Shown: positions 1-8,951 of the stretch, one piece after another | Layout of the letters: the number at the start of each line of letters is the position of its first letter | Position numbering within the stretch: the stretch's first letter is position 1 | Origin: Circinella umbellata | Lineage: Eukaryota > Mucoromycota > Mucoromycetes > Mucorales > Lichtheimiaceae | NCBI GenBank assembly: GCA_025093555.1 | Contig: JAIWNF010000144.1 | Coordinates: forward strand, 1-24,901 | Length of the DNA stretch: 24,901 bases | Reading direction: 5' to 3' | Position numbers and translations under genes: made by a program | The notes under the pieces: model-generated | The model's input: only the letters and a program-made list of their open reading frames with translations | What the model was told of the DNA's origin: nothing | Databases searched by the model: none

Positions 1-1629
1 CTTGCCAGAACAAGAAGTATAACTGAGACCAAGTGAGGAACGAAGACCAGGAGTTAATGCTGTGAATGTAGATCCCGGATCAACAAAAGCAAAGATATCA
101 TGTCCCTCTAATGTAATTGGTACATAGTATGATTTAGTATTTTTGAAAAGATGTTTTGTAAAATCATGAGAATGATTGGACTTACAATTAAAGCAGGCTT
201 TAACGAGAGATTCTTCAACCTCAGACATTAACGTATCCTCATTTGCAGGAGGAACAGCAGCAGGTGCAGCCAAATTCGGACGGACCGAAGCAACAGAATT
301 ATCATCCTGTACGGGTACAGGCAATGATGGTGGTGGCGTGACTGGTACGGAACCAGAAGCCGAAGATGATGATGGTGGTGATTGGAGGAGAGAGGCAGAG
401 CGGATTGCCAAATGGTTGACCTCACAAACATGACCTTGTTTCCAAGGAATGAAGCCACACTTGAAACAGTTTTTCTTCCCGGAAGAAGACGAACCAGCAG
501 ACGAACCAGCAGCACGAGCACCAGACGACGAACCAGCAAACTTCGCAACCTTACCAGCATTACCACCAGTCTGTAATGAAGACAAGGCTCGACATTCTTC
601 AGAAGAATGACGACCTGCTCCATGCAAATGGCATTGCTTGGCGTCAGGTCTCTTCTTTCCTTTATTTCTTTTGCCGGAAACAGCAAACGAGGGACCAGCA
701 GCAGCAGAAACAACAGACGAGTCAGAACCCGCAGCAACTTGTTTGCTGTGTTTTGAATGGACAACATTACCATATAGGCGACGAGCGAGATTGGCAGCAT
801 GGTCAATGGTAGCGCGTTTGTCCGGAGACAAGTGGGCTTGACCCAACGTCACGTGTTGGGCAAGTTCTGGCAACAGAGACTTGATATATAATGCGGCCAT
901 AATTCTGTTATCCTCGCAACCGGCTTCACGACGCAGCTTGTGGAAATGGTTGGTATATTGTTCCACCGAATCATCCCGACCCATCTTCAACGAGAACAGC
1001 TCTTGCATATACTGCGCTTGACGGTCAGCATCTTGGATACCATACTTGTTTATAAGAGTTTTTCTGGCAAAAGACCAATCCAAGGCAGCATGTGGTTTAA
1101 GGTTGTCAATAAACCAAGAACGTTGGTCAGGGGATAGCATACGCGGAAGCAAGCGGCACCAGTTGACATTAATGTCTTGTCCGTACGATTCGATAATGTC
1201 CTTGAAACGATCGAGGCATTCGTGAATGGAGGCAAACACGGTCTTGGAATTGTCATGGACATTACCTGTCCATTGTAATAAAGGTAAGTCACTTGGAACA
1301 ATTAATCTTGATGATGGGGTGGTGGTGACAGCTTTATCCTTCTTAGCTAACTTCTTCTGGATACCCAACATCATATCGAGACTGTTAGCATGGATAGCAA
1401 ACAACTTTTGAACCTTGACCAGATCTTCTTCTGACAAATCATCTCGCACCATTTCTTCTTCTAAGAAGGCAATCTTAGCAACTAACTTGGTAATCCTAGG
1501 AGACATACGGGAAGAAGGAGTGACTGATACGGCAGAGCCAGATTCACTCATCATATCATCGTCAAGATGATTTTTAGGAACAACAGGAGATACAGTAGAA
1601 ATAGCAGTTTCTTCTTGGAAGGTGGACAT
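1..1629 (-). CDS. Ty3/Gypsy Gag and start of protease (element C), open at left edge
   Basis: One uninterrupted frame of 543 codons runs from ATG at 1629 through the window edge, so the gene is partial at its 3' end. Seen: a short predicted coiled-coil stretch (about residues 45-100); a retrotransposon Gag-like region (about 110-265, with WFIDNLKP, FARKTLINKYG and DDSVEQYTNHFHKLRREAGC); a low-complexity Ser/Ala/Gly linker; a zinc-finger-like motif with Cys388, Cys391, His399 and Cys401 (C-x2-C-x7-H-x-C, not the usual C-x2-C-x4-H-x4-C); Pro/Ser-rich sequence; and a protease active-site motif FVDPGSTFTAL with Asp517. Family knowledge: Gag packages element RNA and the aspartic protease matures the polyprotein; DPGS in place of DSG or DTG occurs in some Gypsy proteases. 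RT and integrase should lie left of the window. No stop or frameshift appears in the visible part, so this copy may be fairly young. Confidence 0.88.
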   Translation of the reverse strand, partial: MSTFQEETAISTVSPVVPKNHLDDDMMSESGSAVSVTPSSRMSPRITKLVAKIAFLEEEMVRDDLSEEDLVKVQKLFAIHANSLDMMLGIQKKLAKKDKAVTTTPSSRLIVPSDLPLLQWTGNVHDNSKTVFASIHECLDRFKDIIESYGQDINVNWCRLLPRMLSPDQRSWFIDNLKPHAALDWSFARKTLINKYGIQDADRQAQYMQELFSLKMGRDDSVEQYTNHFHKLRREAGCEDNRIMAALYIKSLLPELAQHVTLGQAHLSPDKRATIDHAANLARRLYGNVVHSKHSKQVAAGSDSSVVSAAAGPSFAVSGKRNKGKKRPDAKQCHLHGAGRHSSEECRALSSLQTGGNAGKVAKFAGSSSGARAAGSSAGSSSSGKKNCFKCGFIPWKQGHVCEVNHLAIRSASLLQSPPSSSSASGSVPVTPPPSLPVPVQDDNSVASVRPNLAAPAAVPPANEDTLMSEVEESLVKACFNCKSNHSHDFTKHLFKNTKSYYVPITLEGHDIFAFVDPGSTFTALTPGLRSSLGLSYTSCSGK

Positions 1630-1811
1630 GATGAAATTAAAAAAGTAAGTGGATGGAGAAAAAAATGTGTGTGTGTGTGTGTGTGTGTGTGTTTATATAA
1701 AATATAAATGAAAATGAGAATAGAGATTTAGAAAAAAAAAAAAAACGAGGAATTCGTTGAAAAAAATGTTATATCAATCAAATATAATAAAATAAAAGAG
1801 ATGTAAATAAG
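1630..1811 (-). other. Leader (5' UTR) of element C
   Basis: A/T-rich stretch between the candidate LTR and the Gag start. Read on the minus strand it holds pyrimidine runs, a (CA)n repeat and no ORF. A primer-binding site could not be fixed: TGGGTCTCGTTGA (minus strand, 1824-1812) begins with the TGG expected opposite a tRNA CCA end, but I could not match it to a particular tRNA. Confidence 0.4.
1666..1692. repeat. (TG)n microsatellite, about 13 units
   Basis: An uninterrupted TG run sits about 40 bp upstream of the element C Gag start, within the presumed transcript leader, where it reads (CA)n. Its length should vary between copies and strains. Confidence 0.95.
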
Positions 1812-1824
1812 TCAACGAGACCCA

Positions 1825-2225
1825 AAAGAACAATAATTGAACTGAAGTTTATTAAAATAAAATATTATCTCTATTTATATGAATCTTATTATCAGTGGGA
1901 TATATTGATATGTGTATACGTAAGATTTATATTTGTCATGGCCGTGTGAATTATGAATATAAGATTAATGATATTAAGATTAGACTTTGAGTGGTTGACG
2001 ATATGATATATCTACGCAGCTGTAACCTTATATCATTATAGAAGACGGACTTCTGTGCTCTTATAAATCATGGTCCAAATAGGGAAATACACGAATGTCA
2101 GCAAAGCATAATTAAAGATACGCTATACTTTAATAATTAGAATGACAAATAATTATCTTTATGAATAATATGTGTTGGATACAACAGTGATAATCAACTC
2201 TATTGTATTATCACCATTCCCGACA
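1825..2225 (-). repeat. Candidate 5' LTR of element C
   Basis: On the minus strand the stretch starts TGTCGGGAATGG at 2225, a typical LTR opening. It contains a TATA-like ATATAAATAG (1880-1871) followed about 20 bp later by AATAAA (1853-1848), the order expected for U3-R-U5. The inner end is uncertain because no clear terminal CA next to a primer-binding site was found, and the second LTR lies outside the window. Two adjacent perfect hairpins lie just inside the outer end: TGTTG/CAACA (2173-2186) and GTGATAAT/ATTATCAC (2187-2214). Confidence 0.42.
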
Positions 2226-2373
2226 TCTGTTCCTTCTCTTTCCATTTCACCAATTCACTCGGACGTATTTCTGGTTATCGAATCTGAATCCCCACGAAGC
2301 ATTGGGGCTTTATCCACTACACAAAAAAATTAATGGGGAATGTATCAGTTGTTCGGCTAAAAATGCTATCACG

Positions 2374-2748
2374 TTACCACAAATGGACAAGCAGATATGG
2401 AATAGTAGTTCCAAGTGCTTTCAATTTATTCTCTTCGATTATTTCCCCTGCTTTTTTTATTGCCTTTTGTTTATCCTCTGTACTTGGAAATGATTCTTGA
2501 AAATCATTGTAGGAATGAACATTGGCATAATAGCCAAAGACATCAACAGGCCCGTCGCCTTGAGCATTCATTATTTCGTCAATGTCATAACTAGATTTTA
2601 GCTGAAGACTTGCTTCCTGGATTATATAGGCTACAATGACATAACGAGGTAGACATTTAGCACTAAGATCATTATAAATATCAAAGAGCGTGTCAATCAT
2701 TTTCGCAGCTACTTTTTCGATATCGCAATATTTAATCTGGCTCGCCAA
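2374..2748 (-). CDS. Hypothetical protein, 124 aa
   Basis: Open frame from ATG at 2748 to TAA at 2374. I do not recognise the product. The composition is protein-like rather than that of an AT-rich random frame: an N-terminal stretch with amphipathic periodicity (KVAAKMIDTLFDIYNDL), a middle part (YVIVAYIIQEASLQLKSSYD), an acidic/aromatic segment and a Lys/Glu-rich helix (DKQKAIKKAGEIIEENKLKAL). There is no signal peptide, transmembrane segment or metal-binding motif. It ends about 150 bp from the presumed outer end of element C's LTR. It could be a small host gene, the last exon of a larger one, or a remnant of an older mobile element. The last codons (TTGTGG then TAACG) overlap a possible splice donor, so the true C-terminus may differ slightly. 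Confidence 0.5.
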   Translation of the reverse strand: MASQIKYCDIEKVAAKMIDTLFDIYNDLSAKCLPRYVIVAYIIQEASLQLKSSYDIDEIMNAQGDGPVDVFGYYANVHSYNDFQESFPSTEDKQKAIKKAGEIIEENKLKALGTTIPYLLVHLW

Positions 2749-4680
2749 TTTTTAAGCACGTTTACAACACGTTATTCTTCTCGAGTTTCTTTTCTCTTTT
2801 TCTCTGTTATTATCGCGCCAGTGTTGTCTTCGATCAACAGTTAGAGTTGGAATATATATCTTTGCTTAATATATTACACATATATTGTTCATCAACATCA
2901 ACAAAAGCTATAGTTTACCCATTCATATTGGAAAATAAAAAAGGAAGATGTCAGAATTGTAACTTGATCAAGATTTATAGCTTATATTTTTCCCTTCCGA
3001 CTTGAGTATGGTACCACAAACTATTACTTAAAAATAGACAAAAGACCATGGTACTCCCTTTCCTAATATTTTATATATACTACCACATACTTATTGCCGT
3101 ACATAATGAAAGTATACACTCATATCACACTACTATTCATGGCTATGTTAAGAATTTAATAAGGAAAAAACACTTTTAAAAAAGAGGAGTACATTAGCTG
3201 GTACCACATCATTTAATTGTTACACATAAATATATAAGATTTGTATTTTATTGGCCAGACATTTGAAGTAGAGCCAGTACTATTTTAGTATTTTTTATTT
3301 TAGTATCTTTAACTGGTATTTTCTTTCCAAATCATTAATTAGAAATATGAGAAAGCGTCTTGCAATACTATAACTTAACCTGAAGATGATGTTTGGACCA
3401 TCGAGTTTAAAGTTTCAAGAATCAATTATCATAGTTCATTTAAGAAACAAGTACCATATCATAACTACGAGTTTTATAACAAAGTCAATGGTAACAAAAC
3501 AAGGAGCCATAAAATAAAGAAGAAGGGTTATGTTAGAAATGGATTTACACCTTTCCTCCTAGTCAAAGATACTTCAAAAGAAAAATGGACTATGTTTTAA
3601 TGAAGTTGCTCAATAAAAAACGACGTCGAATATACAAGCTTTTTGTGCAATCATTTATGAAGTATTTAATAATTTTATTTTATATATTCTGTTTAATACA
3701 AATTAATTCTTTATCTAGCAATGTTCTTCTTCTAGCAAAGGAAAAAGCTTATCCTGTTGTAAATGTTAGGCTTACCTCATTGATTTTTCTTACCACAACA
3801 TTAAAACCATCGCATATTCATGGTACAGCACTGGCCTAAGGTCACTAGTCATGAACTTAGCAGCAGCATAGATATAACATCTAATACACTCCCTTGCTTA
3901 TGATGGAATTCATCTAAGCGCAAGTAAAGAGAAAACTTACCTGGAGAATGTAAAGCATATGATTCATGATGATAAAGATCTTGGATAGCAAAGACAATGA
4001 TTAATTATTATAATAAGTGAGGATTGATCATAAACATGTCTATTATTACGCAATGAAATATAGCTTGACCACCAATCCTGTCTTGATGCTCTAATGGTAT
4101 TTAATCTTCTTGAATGGGGTAGCAAGATGCAGCAGGAAAAAGCATATTTCACCTAGAAAAGTTCGATATATATGAAGAGAAGGTGTTCTTTCTTGGGTTC
4201 ATGTCACAATGACAATTTAAGGTAAAATAGGCGACACAAATATAAATACATGATATATACATACCTGATCAATTATATACACGCTTTTAAAAGAAAACAA
4301 GAAATTTGCCTTTCTTAATTCTATTCATTAGTGTGGACGGTACCAACTGTAACTGCTATCTTTATACCCTTGTACTAAGATATAGGATTACCGGAAGCAG
4401 GAAAACATTGGCATGGATGACTACAGATTCACAATTTCAGTATCCTGTTTTGCATTGAGTTCAATGGCTTAAGGGTGAGCATAAATGTATTTTATCTCGT
4501 GTTATGATCGGTGATTTTGATACATAGATAGTTGCTATTAATAAGGCATATAACATTTTAAATGATGATCTAAACACTAGTATATTGACTGCTAAAATGA
4601 AATACTTATCTTATACTAGCATCTCCCTTATGCATAAAAAAAATCTTCTTTAAAACCCACTACAAAACCATCCAACCCTT
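2749..4680. other. AT-rich region with no supportable gene
   Basis: About 1.9 kb in which I see no convincing coding sequence, RNA gene or transposon end. Short frames here (for example 3585-3839) are hydrophobic, Leu/Ile-rich translations of AT-rich DNA. A GGTACCA/TACCACA word recurs at about 3008, 3079, 3199 and 4339, sometimes as GTACCA alone (about 3451); this is reported as a weak finding. Confidence 0.5.
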
Positions 4681-4728
4681 CCAAAACTCATAAGGAAAAG
4701 AGAGAAATGCGCGGAACAGCAACCTCAT

Positions 4729-5004
4729 ATGATGAGAGGTGAAACACTAGCTTATTTTAATTTTGAACATGGGAAGTTTGAGACCTGGTGTGTTGATATT
4801 GATGGTTGTCAATTACACCTATATCTTAAAAAGGAGATGTCCTGTAAGTTTTTTTTAAAAATCTACATTTTTATAGTGTTTCCGATAATTTTTGTAGCTT
4901 ACCATATAAAAAGATAACCATCAATTGGGAGAAGATTACTTGCCAATTTTCCATAGACAATAGATTGACATACTTGTGTATATCCTTTGAGGCATTATTC
5001 TTCC
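4729..5004 (+). pseudogene. Exon-like remnants, unidentified protein
   Basis: Two coding-like blocks lie close together in different frames. The first (4729-4851) reads MMRGETLAYFNFEHGKFETW and on to KKEMS, and ends at a good splice donor (TGTAAGT). The second (about 4899-5004) reads PYKKITINWEKITCQF and then RLTYLCISFEA before a stop at 5005. No clean splice joins them in frame, so the region is either decayed or wrongly joined here. The alternation of beta-strand-like segments around YKKITINWEKI loosely recalls the N-terminal part of fungal RNA-dependent RNA polymerases. That is only a resemblance, and I would not name the gene on it. Confidence 0.25.
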
Positions 5005-5007
5005 TAA

Positions 5008-5240
5008 TTTGACGCAACATCATCTTTGTACGGTGACCAAGTTAAACTGTGTACAATAAATAAAACAAAAAGAATACGGTTTGCATGTGTTAGTGAATTG
5101 AATGGTAAACATTTTTTTCATTAATTTATTCGTTATATATACCTCTTATACATATCGTAGAAGAAGCTGCTGCCAAGATCGTTTGTCAAGGTCGTAATAT
5201 AATTAATGTGTTTTCTTTCACTGGCTCTGAAAAAAGTACT
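5008..5240 (+). pseudogene. RRM-like coding fragment cut by the left end of element B
   Basis: Two blocks join in frame across a 56-nt intron (5105-5160; donor GGTAAAC, acceptor ATCGTAG). They read about 58 residues, including GDQVKLCTINKTKRIRFACV and then NEEAAAKIVCQGRNIIN. The pattern (strand, KRIRFACV as an RNP1-like strand, then a helix with EEAAAKI, then a Gly-Arg turn) resembles an RNA-recognition motif. The frame stops abruptly at 5240, the base before B's CACTG end, so the rest of the gene was separated by the insertion or a later rearrangement. It could be a host RNA-binding protein or ORF1 of a LINE-type element. The family call is an inference from pattern. Confidence 0.35.
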
Positions 5241-5268
5241 CACTGCGCAAACAATTAAGAATCCACAA
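5241..5268 (+). repeat. Left terminal inverted repeat of element B
   Basis: Starts CACTGCGCAAACAATTAAGA. It differs from the right copy only at position 15 (T here, C on the right). Confidence 0.9.
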
Positions 5269-5328
5269 GTTAAAAAGTTGTGGATTCCTAAGAATCCTGG
5301 TTGGGGGAGACATACCCCCGATTTTTTA
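5256..5328. repeat. Left subterminal repeats of element B
   Basis: The word TAAGAATCC occurs at 5256-5264 and 5289-5297, with the related inverted form TTGTGGATTCCTA between them. AATCCACAA and TTGTGGATT form a 9-bp stem with a 9-nt loop. A GGGGG...CCCCC pair follows around 5304-5320. Clusters of short direct and inverted words near the ends are typical of CACTA elements, where they bind the accessory protein. Confidence 0.6.
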
Positions 5329-5938
5329 TGATGATATAAATAAAAAGAAATAAAAACATAAGAATTTACTAAGTGGATGCAAGTTGCTGCACGATTTGGG
5401 CAGGGGGTTATATTCTAGTTTTAAAAAGTAATTTCAGTTACGTATAACCATAAAAGCTATTTTATAAGTTCAAGTTGCCGACAAAAATATATTAATGAAT
5501 GAAATGGAAACCTTTCTGATTTAAAAAAAAAATAGATCAGTAAACGCAATAAGTCATCAGAAAGTAAATCTCTATCAGTTATAGTCTCAAACAAATGTTT
5601 TTTTTTATTTGCGGTGAGGGGGTCCATTTAAGCCAAGAATAAAAAATAGGGGAAGTTGAGAGTAATAAAAAAAGTATTTTTATGCATAGTAAAAAAAAAA
5701 ATATGCACAACAGTGTTTAGTAGAAAAAAAACGATCGTGTAAAAAGAGAGGTAAACAGTTTTAAGTTGGGGGTAGGTAAAAGAAAAGTTTTCTTGGAGCA
5801 AGGGGGAGGACAATTGTAGAGGAAAATCACATCACAAGATATACTTTTACATGATTGTTTATGAACGATAATAATAAAGGATAATTAACTTTTTTTTATT
5901 CAGCTTTTTTGACACCTTTATTTGATTTTTAAAAAAAA
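5329..5938. other. AT-rich subterminal region of B, no gene
   Basis: Rich in A and T homopolymers. I see no ORF with protein-like composition and no further TAAGAATCC copies. It presumably contains the promoter of the 194-aa gene that follows. Confidence 0.4.
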
Positions 5939-6670
5939 ATGTCTTTTATTAATAGCAAAAATACCAAACAACAAACCATTGAAAGCGATGGAATGAGTTT
6001 CCACACGTTATTGGGACAACTATACGGTCGAGAAACAATGTTGTATGTTCTTCTAAATCATTATTGTATTATAAAATATTTTTATTACCTGTCATTATAT
6101 TGAGTGCTAGTAAATTTTGAATAGTATTAAAGCATTGTTTGATATCCTTTCTAATGTGCCGCAAAATGAGTTGTCACCTTATTGTGCTGAAGTTTTGGAA
6201 TATTTGAAGAAAGAGCACCAGGAGGGAAAATTTGGTGCCGAGTTGAGCTCTTTTATTGATGAAAAACTGTAAGCCATTGTTTTTATTATAACAGTATAGC
6301 GCACTTACCTGCATTCTAACTGAGCTTAATTAGTGTCGCTCAAGTGAATCTTAAGAAAAGGATCTACGATGATCTTCAACGTGAAATAGATGACAAAAAC
6401 GAAGACATTCGTTATAAAAAAGATATGGAAAAGGCTGTAACTGCAGCAAAAAGAAAGGTGTATTCGGAGGAGAAGGAGGAACTTGAGGAGCAGTTGCAGG
6501 ATTGGCACACAACTGCTAATGAAGCCATGATGGAAGCATGTGCCGAAGAATATACGATCGAACATCAAACGATCATTAAGTTGTTGGAGGAAAAGTTGGA
6601 TAATTGCAACCGGGAGCTGAACATGTGCAATTATAAAGACTTATATCGTGATCTAAGCCAAGCAATATAA
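5939..6670 (+). CDS. 194-aa coiled-coil protein encoded within element B
   Basis: Three-exon model: 5939-6042, 6125-6268 and 6334-6670, with introns 6043-6124 (GTATGT...ATAG) and 6269-6333 (GTAAGC...TTAG). All junctions keep the frame, giving 195 codons with the stop (TAA at 6668-6670). I do not recognise a named family. Residues about 1-35 are polar (MSFINSKNTKQQTIESDG). A leucine-rich helical part follows (FIKALFDILSNVPQNEL, YCAEVLEYLKKEHQEGKFG). The C-terminal half is a long charged coiled coil (LKKRIYDDLQREIDDKNEDI; EEKEELEEQLQDW; IIKLLEEKLDNCNRELNMC). No metal site or membrane segment is seen. It lies between B's left inverted repeat and B's transposase, on the same strand, about 440 bp upstream. 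It may be a second accessory protein of B or captured cargo. The frame carries no lesion although the adjacent transposase is broken. Confidence 0.72.
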
Positions 6671-7110
6671 TAATAATAAAATATCCATTAATAATTCATG
6701 TTTTCTCGTGTATATTTTTATAAATTGACATTGACAATTACCTATTAAGGAGAGTTGCCAAGAAGGCGTGTTTTGGAATTAAATTCATAATAATAACTTA
6801 CTACAAATTTATACTGCCAAGGCGCCAAGATGAACTGCTGCAATAATTCAAAAGCTATTAATTTATTATTATCAAAAATAAATAAAAATAAAGTGATACT
6901 TACTATACATTCATGTCATCGACGTGCCAAGAAAAAGTAGTATAACGTTATGGATGATAAAATAAATATAATAATTGTAAGAGTAATAACAACAGCAAAA
7001 AGTAGATGATAAAATTCAATATAAAAAGAGAGTGACTAGAGAAAGAAAAAAAAACTACTTTCATATTATTTCTATCCAATCTTACTACTCTCACTTACCG
7101 TATTCTCACC
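6671..7110. other. Intergenic region upstream of the B transposase
   Basis: About 440 bp, AT-rich, without an ORF. It should contain the terminator of the 194-aa gene and the promoter of the B transposase. A pyrimidine-rich stretch (7070-7110, ending CTCACC before ATG) resembles a fungal transcription start region. Confidence 0.4.
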
Positions 7111-7167
7111 ATGTCAAACATCATTGATACTCGTTTATATCTTTGCTTTTGTCCTTTGTGTCAACAC
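7111..7167 (+). pseudogene. 5' fragment of B transposase exon (zinc-binding N-terminus), split by element A
   Basis: ATG at 7111 opens a frame whose end reads CFCPLCQH, a C-x-C-x2-C cluster. It is cut after the CAC at 7165-7167 by element A and resumes at 12908, where GRGFLVAGRTYREH supplies a likely zinc-ligand His. Without A and one CAC, the two halves are adjacent but out of phase by one base in a T8 run (12910-12917). One fewer T would keep the frame, so this is best read as a one-base slippage lesion. The start is supported by the pyrimidine-rich leader before it and the absence of another ATG nearby. The exon assignment is inferred from adjacency and composition. Confidence 0.55.
7165..7167. 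repeat. Left target-site duplication of element A (CAC)
   Basis: CAC immediately before GGTAAAAA. The same triplet follows the right end at 12905-12907. Three bases is the CACTA-superfamily value. Confidence 0.7.
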
Positions 7168-7440
7168 GGTAAAAAATATTTCTAGTTATCTTAAGTAGTT
7201 CTTGGTAAAGTTTAGTTTAGTGAAAAGTGCGTGTTATTTAACAATTTACCAAACTAGAATTCACTTAAAAAAACCATGGGTTACCAAACCAAACAGAACC
7301 AGAAATTCCATATATAAAATAAAACCAAATAAACTAAAAATAACGCGTCATTACAATACCAAATATAACCAATAATTACTACACCAAACAAAGCTAGGAA
7401 ATAATAATGCTTTCCACACCCACAATTTACAATTATTTTC
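7168..7440. repeat. Left subterminal repeats of element A
   Basis: After the GGTAAAAA end, the word ACCAAA occurs at least seven times in about 190 bp (for example TTACCAAAC, ACCAAACAG, AACCAAATA, ATACCAAATA, CACCAAAC), preceded by the inverted form TTCTTGGTAAAG. TAGTTATCTT near the end recurs, with changes, as CGGTTATCTT on the reverse strand of the right end (about 12866-12857). This resembles CACTA subterminal repeats. Confidence 0.5.
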
Positions 7441-7566
7441 TAAACAATACAGATTCATATCAATCGCAGCAATATATTTTATTATAGATATTACGTTATT
7501 TGATTAATATTTCATAAGAACATCATCGTTAATGTCATGATTATTTTCCAAGCTAGCCAACATCTC

Positions 7567-8710
7567 TCATCCTCGAGAGCTTGTCATTCTAAAAAAAATT
7601 ATACATTAACAGTTAATATTTGATTAAATGGCATCTTATGAAAATTTATATAGAGTTACTAACTTACATTTTATTCAAGAGATCGGTTTCTTCTTGAGTT
7701 AAACTAAAATAAATATAGAATGGAAAATTAATGACGCTGAATAATAAACGCTAGATCAAATATGCTTGAAAAAATACTTCTTACTTGATGTCTTGTATAT
7801 TTTCAGTATCTTCTTGTCGTTCCACTGACACAGGTGATGCTTGTTCGGTATCATACATAGGTGTATCATTTAGAACTTCGTGTGTACTTTGATTAGTATC
7901 ATTATTATCTCTTAAGTTTGTTTTGTATTCGGCATAAAGACGTTTTGCTGGTCCCATCATATTATTCCAACTTTCGCTCAAAACGTGCTCCGCCGTCCAA
8001 CTTTTCTCACATACACTAATGTCAACACCAATCTTTTCAAAAACACACCTCTCAAATATATCTATGACCATGTTTTTATCAAGTTCGTTTAACTTGGCCC
8101 AAGATACAGGTACCATCCTTCGTGGTTGTGAAATATTTATTTGGGGATCTAACGAAGAATTATTGTTTATTTCATGATGCATTGATTTCCTTTTTTTAGT
8201 CTTCAACACGATGTTTAGTTTTCCCGCAAAAGCTTCTAACACTTGATTTCGCTCATTGACCACTGTCTGGTACAAGCCTTCTGCACTTTCATCTGTCATT
8301 TCTTGACTGTTACGTTTGATCACCAATGAGATGATGTGATCCTTTTTAATTGGTATTTTTGTACGTGTTCTAGTTCCATCTAAACCAACTTCGATCATAT
8401 GTGGAGCAATGATTATTTTGTCTTTATTAACTGGCTGTTGCGGTATTTCTGCGCCTTCTGATGTTGGTGTTTCGTTGTTTGACGCATTGTTCTGCTCAAT
8501 GCTTACATGCAACGATTCAATCCCTTCTTTAATATTTCTCAGCAAGCTATTCGAATCTAGTTGTTGACGATCATATGATTCTTTGAAAGTTCTGAACTCT
8601 ACCGCATTATTAGTTAGTTCAGTATAAATCGATCCAATTTGATTTGAGAGATCGGTAGCTTGGCGGCGTAATTCCGCTACTTCGTTGTTTATGTTAGTTT
8701 TCGGTGGCAT
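7567..8710 (-). CDS. Element A coiled-coil accessory protein, 327 aa
   Basis: Three-exon model on the minus strand: 8710-7785, 7703-7668 and 7588-7567. Introns are 7784-7704 (GTAAGAAG...TTTTAG) and 7667-7589 (GTAAGTTA...TTTTAG). Both junctions stay in frame and extend the protein to NLTQEETDLLNKIMTSSRG and a TGA. ATG at 8710 follows an AT-rich divergent promoter region. Residues about 8-95 are predicted coiled coil (EVAELRRQATDLSNQIGSIY). A basic patch KTKKRKSMHHE lies near the middle and could be a nuclear localisation or DNA contact site. A conserved-looking block (VSWAKLNELDKNMVIDIFER, then SWTAEHVLSESWNNM) precedes an acidic tail. No known domain is recognised. By position and pairing with a tnp2 transposase, a TnpA-like role (binding subterminal repeats) is an inference. 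Confidence 0.72.
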
Positions 8711-8951
8711 TAGTTATCTTTTAAAAGTTACAACAGAATGAGAAAGTGGATGAATTATAAATCGTAAAAAGGCGTTAGAATCGTAAACAAAAGTAAAAAG
8801 AAGAAAAAAAAGGGAGTCCCTGAAGTGGTTGTATGATAACAAAATTTTAATTTTTTTTGATTGGTTACTTGAAGGCTCGATAATCAATTGATCAATTTGT
8901 TATATTATTCACTATTTTTTTTTCTTATTTCAACTGTGTACTTCCCACAAA
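8711..8951. promoter_or_regulatory. Divergent promoter region of element A
   Basis: 240 bp between the start codons of the coiled-coil gene (minus) and the transposase gene (plus), so both promoters must lie here. It includes the perfect palindrome AATTGATCAATT (about 8886-8897) and a T-rich run before the transposase start. The palindrome's role is unknown. Confidence 0.5.

Noticed and set aside
228..806. 192-codon minus-strand ORF rich in Leu/Arg
   Set aside because: It overlaps the longer Gag frame of element C, which has clear domains; this is a shadow frame.
1812..1824. Primer-binding site of element C (TGGGTCTCGTTGA on minus strand)
   Set aside because: Starts with TGG, but no tRNA could be identified and no LTR end with CA is adjacent.
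3585..3839. 84-codon plus-strand ORF
   Set aside because: Hydrophobic translation of AT-rich sequence, with no motif or context.
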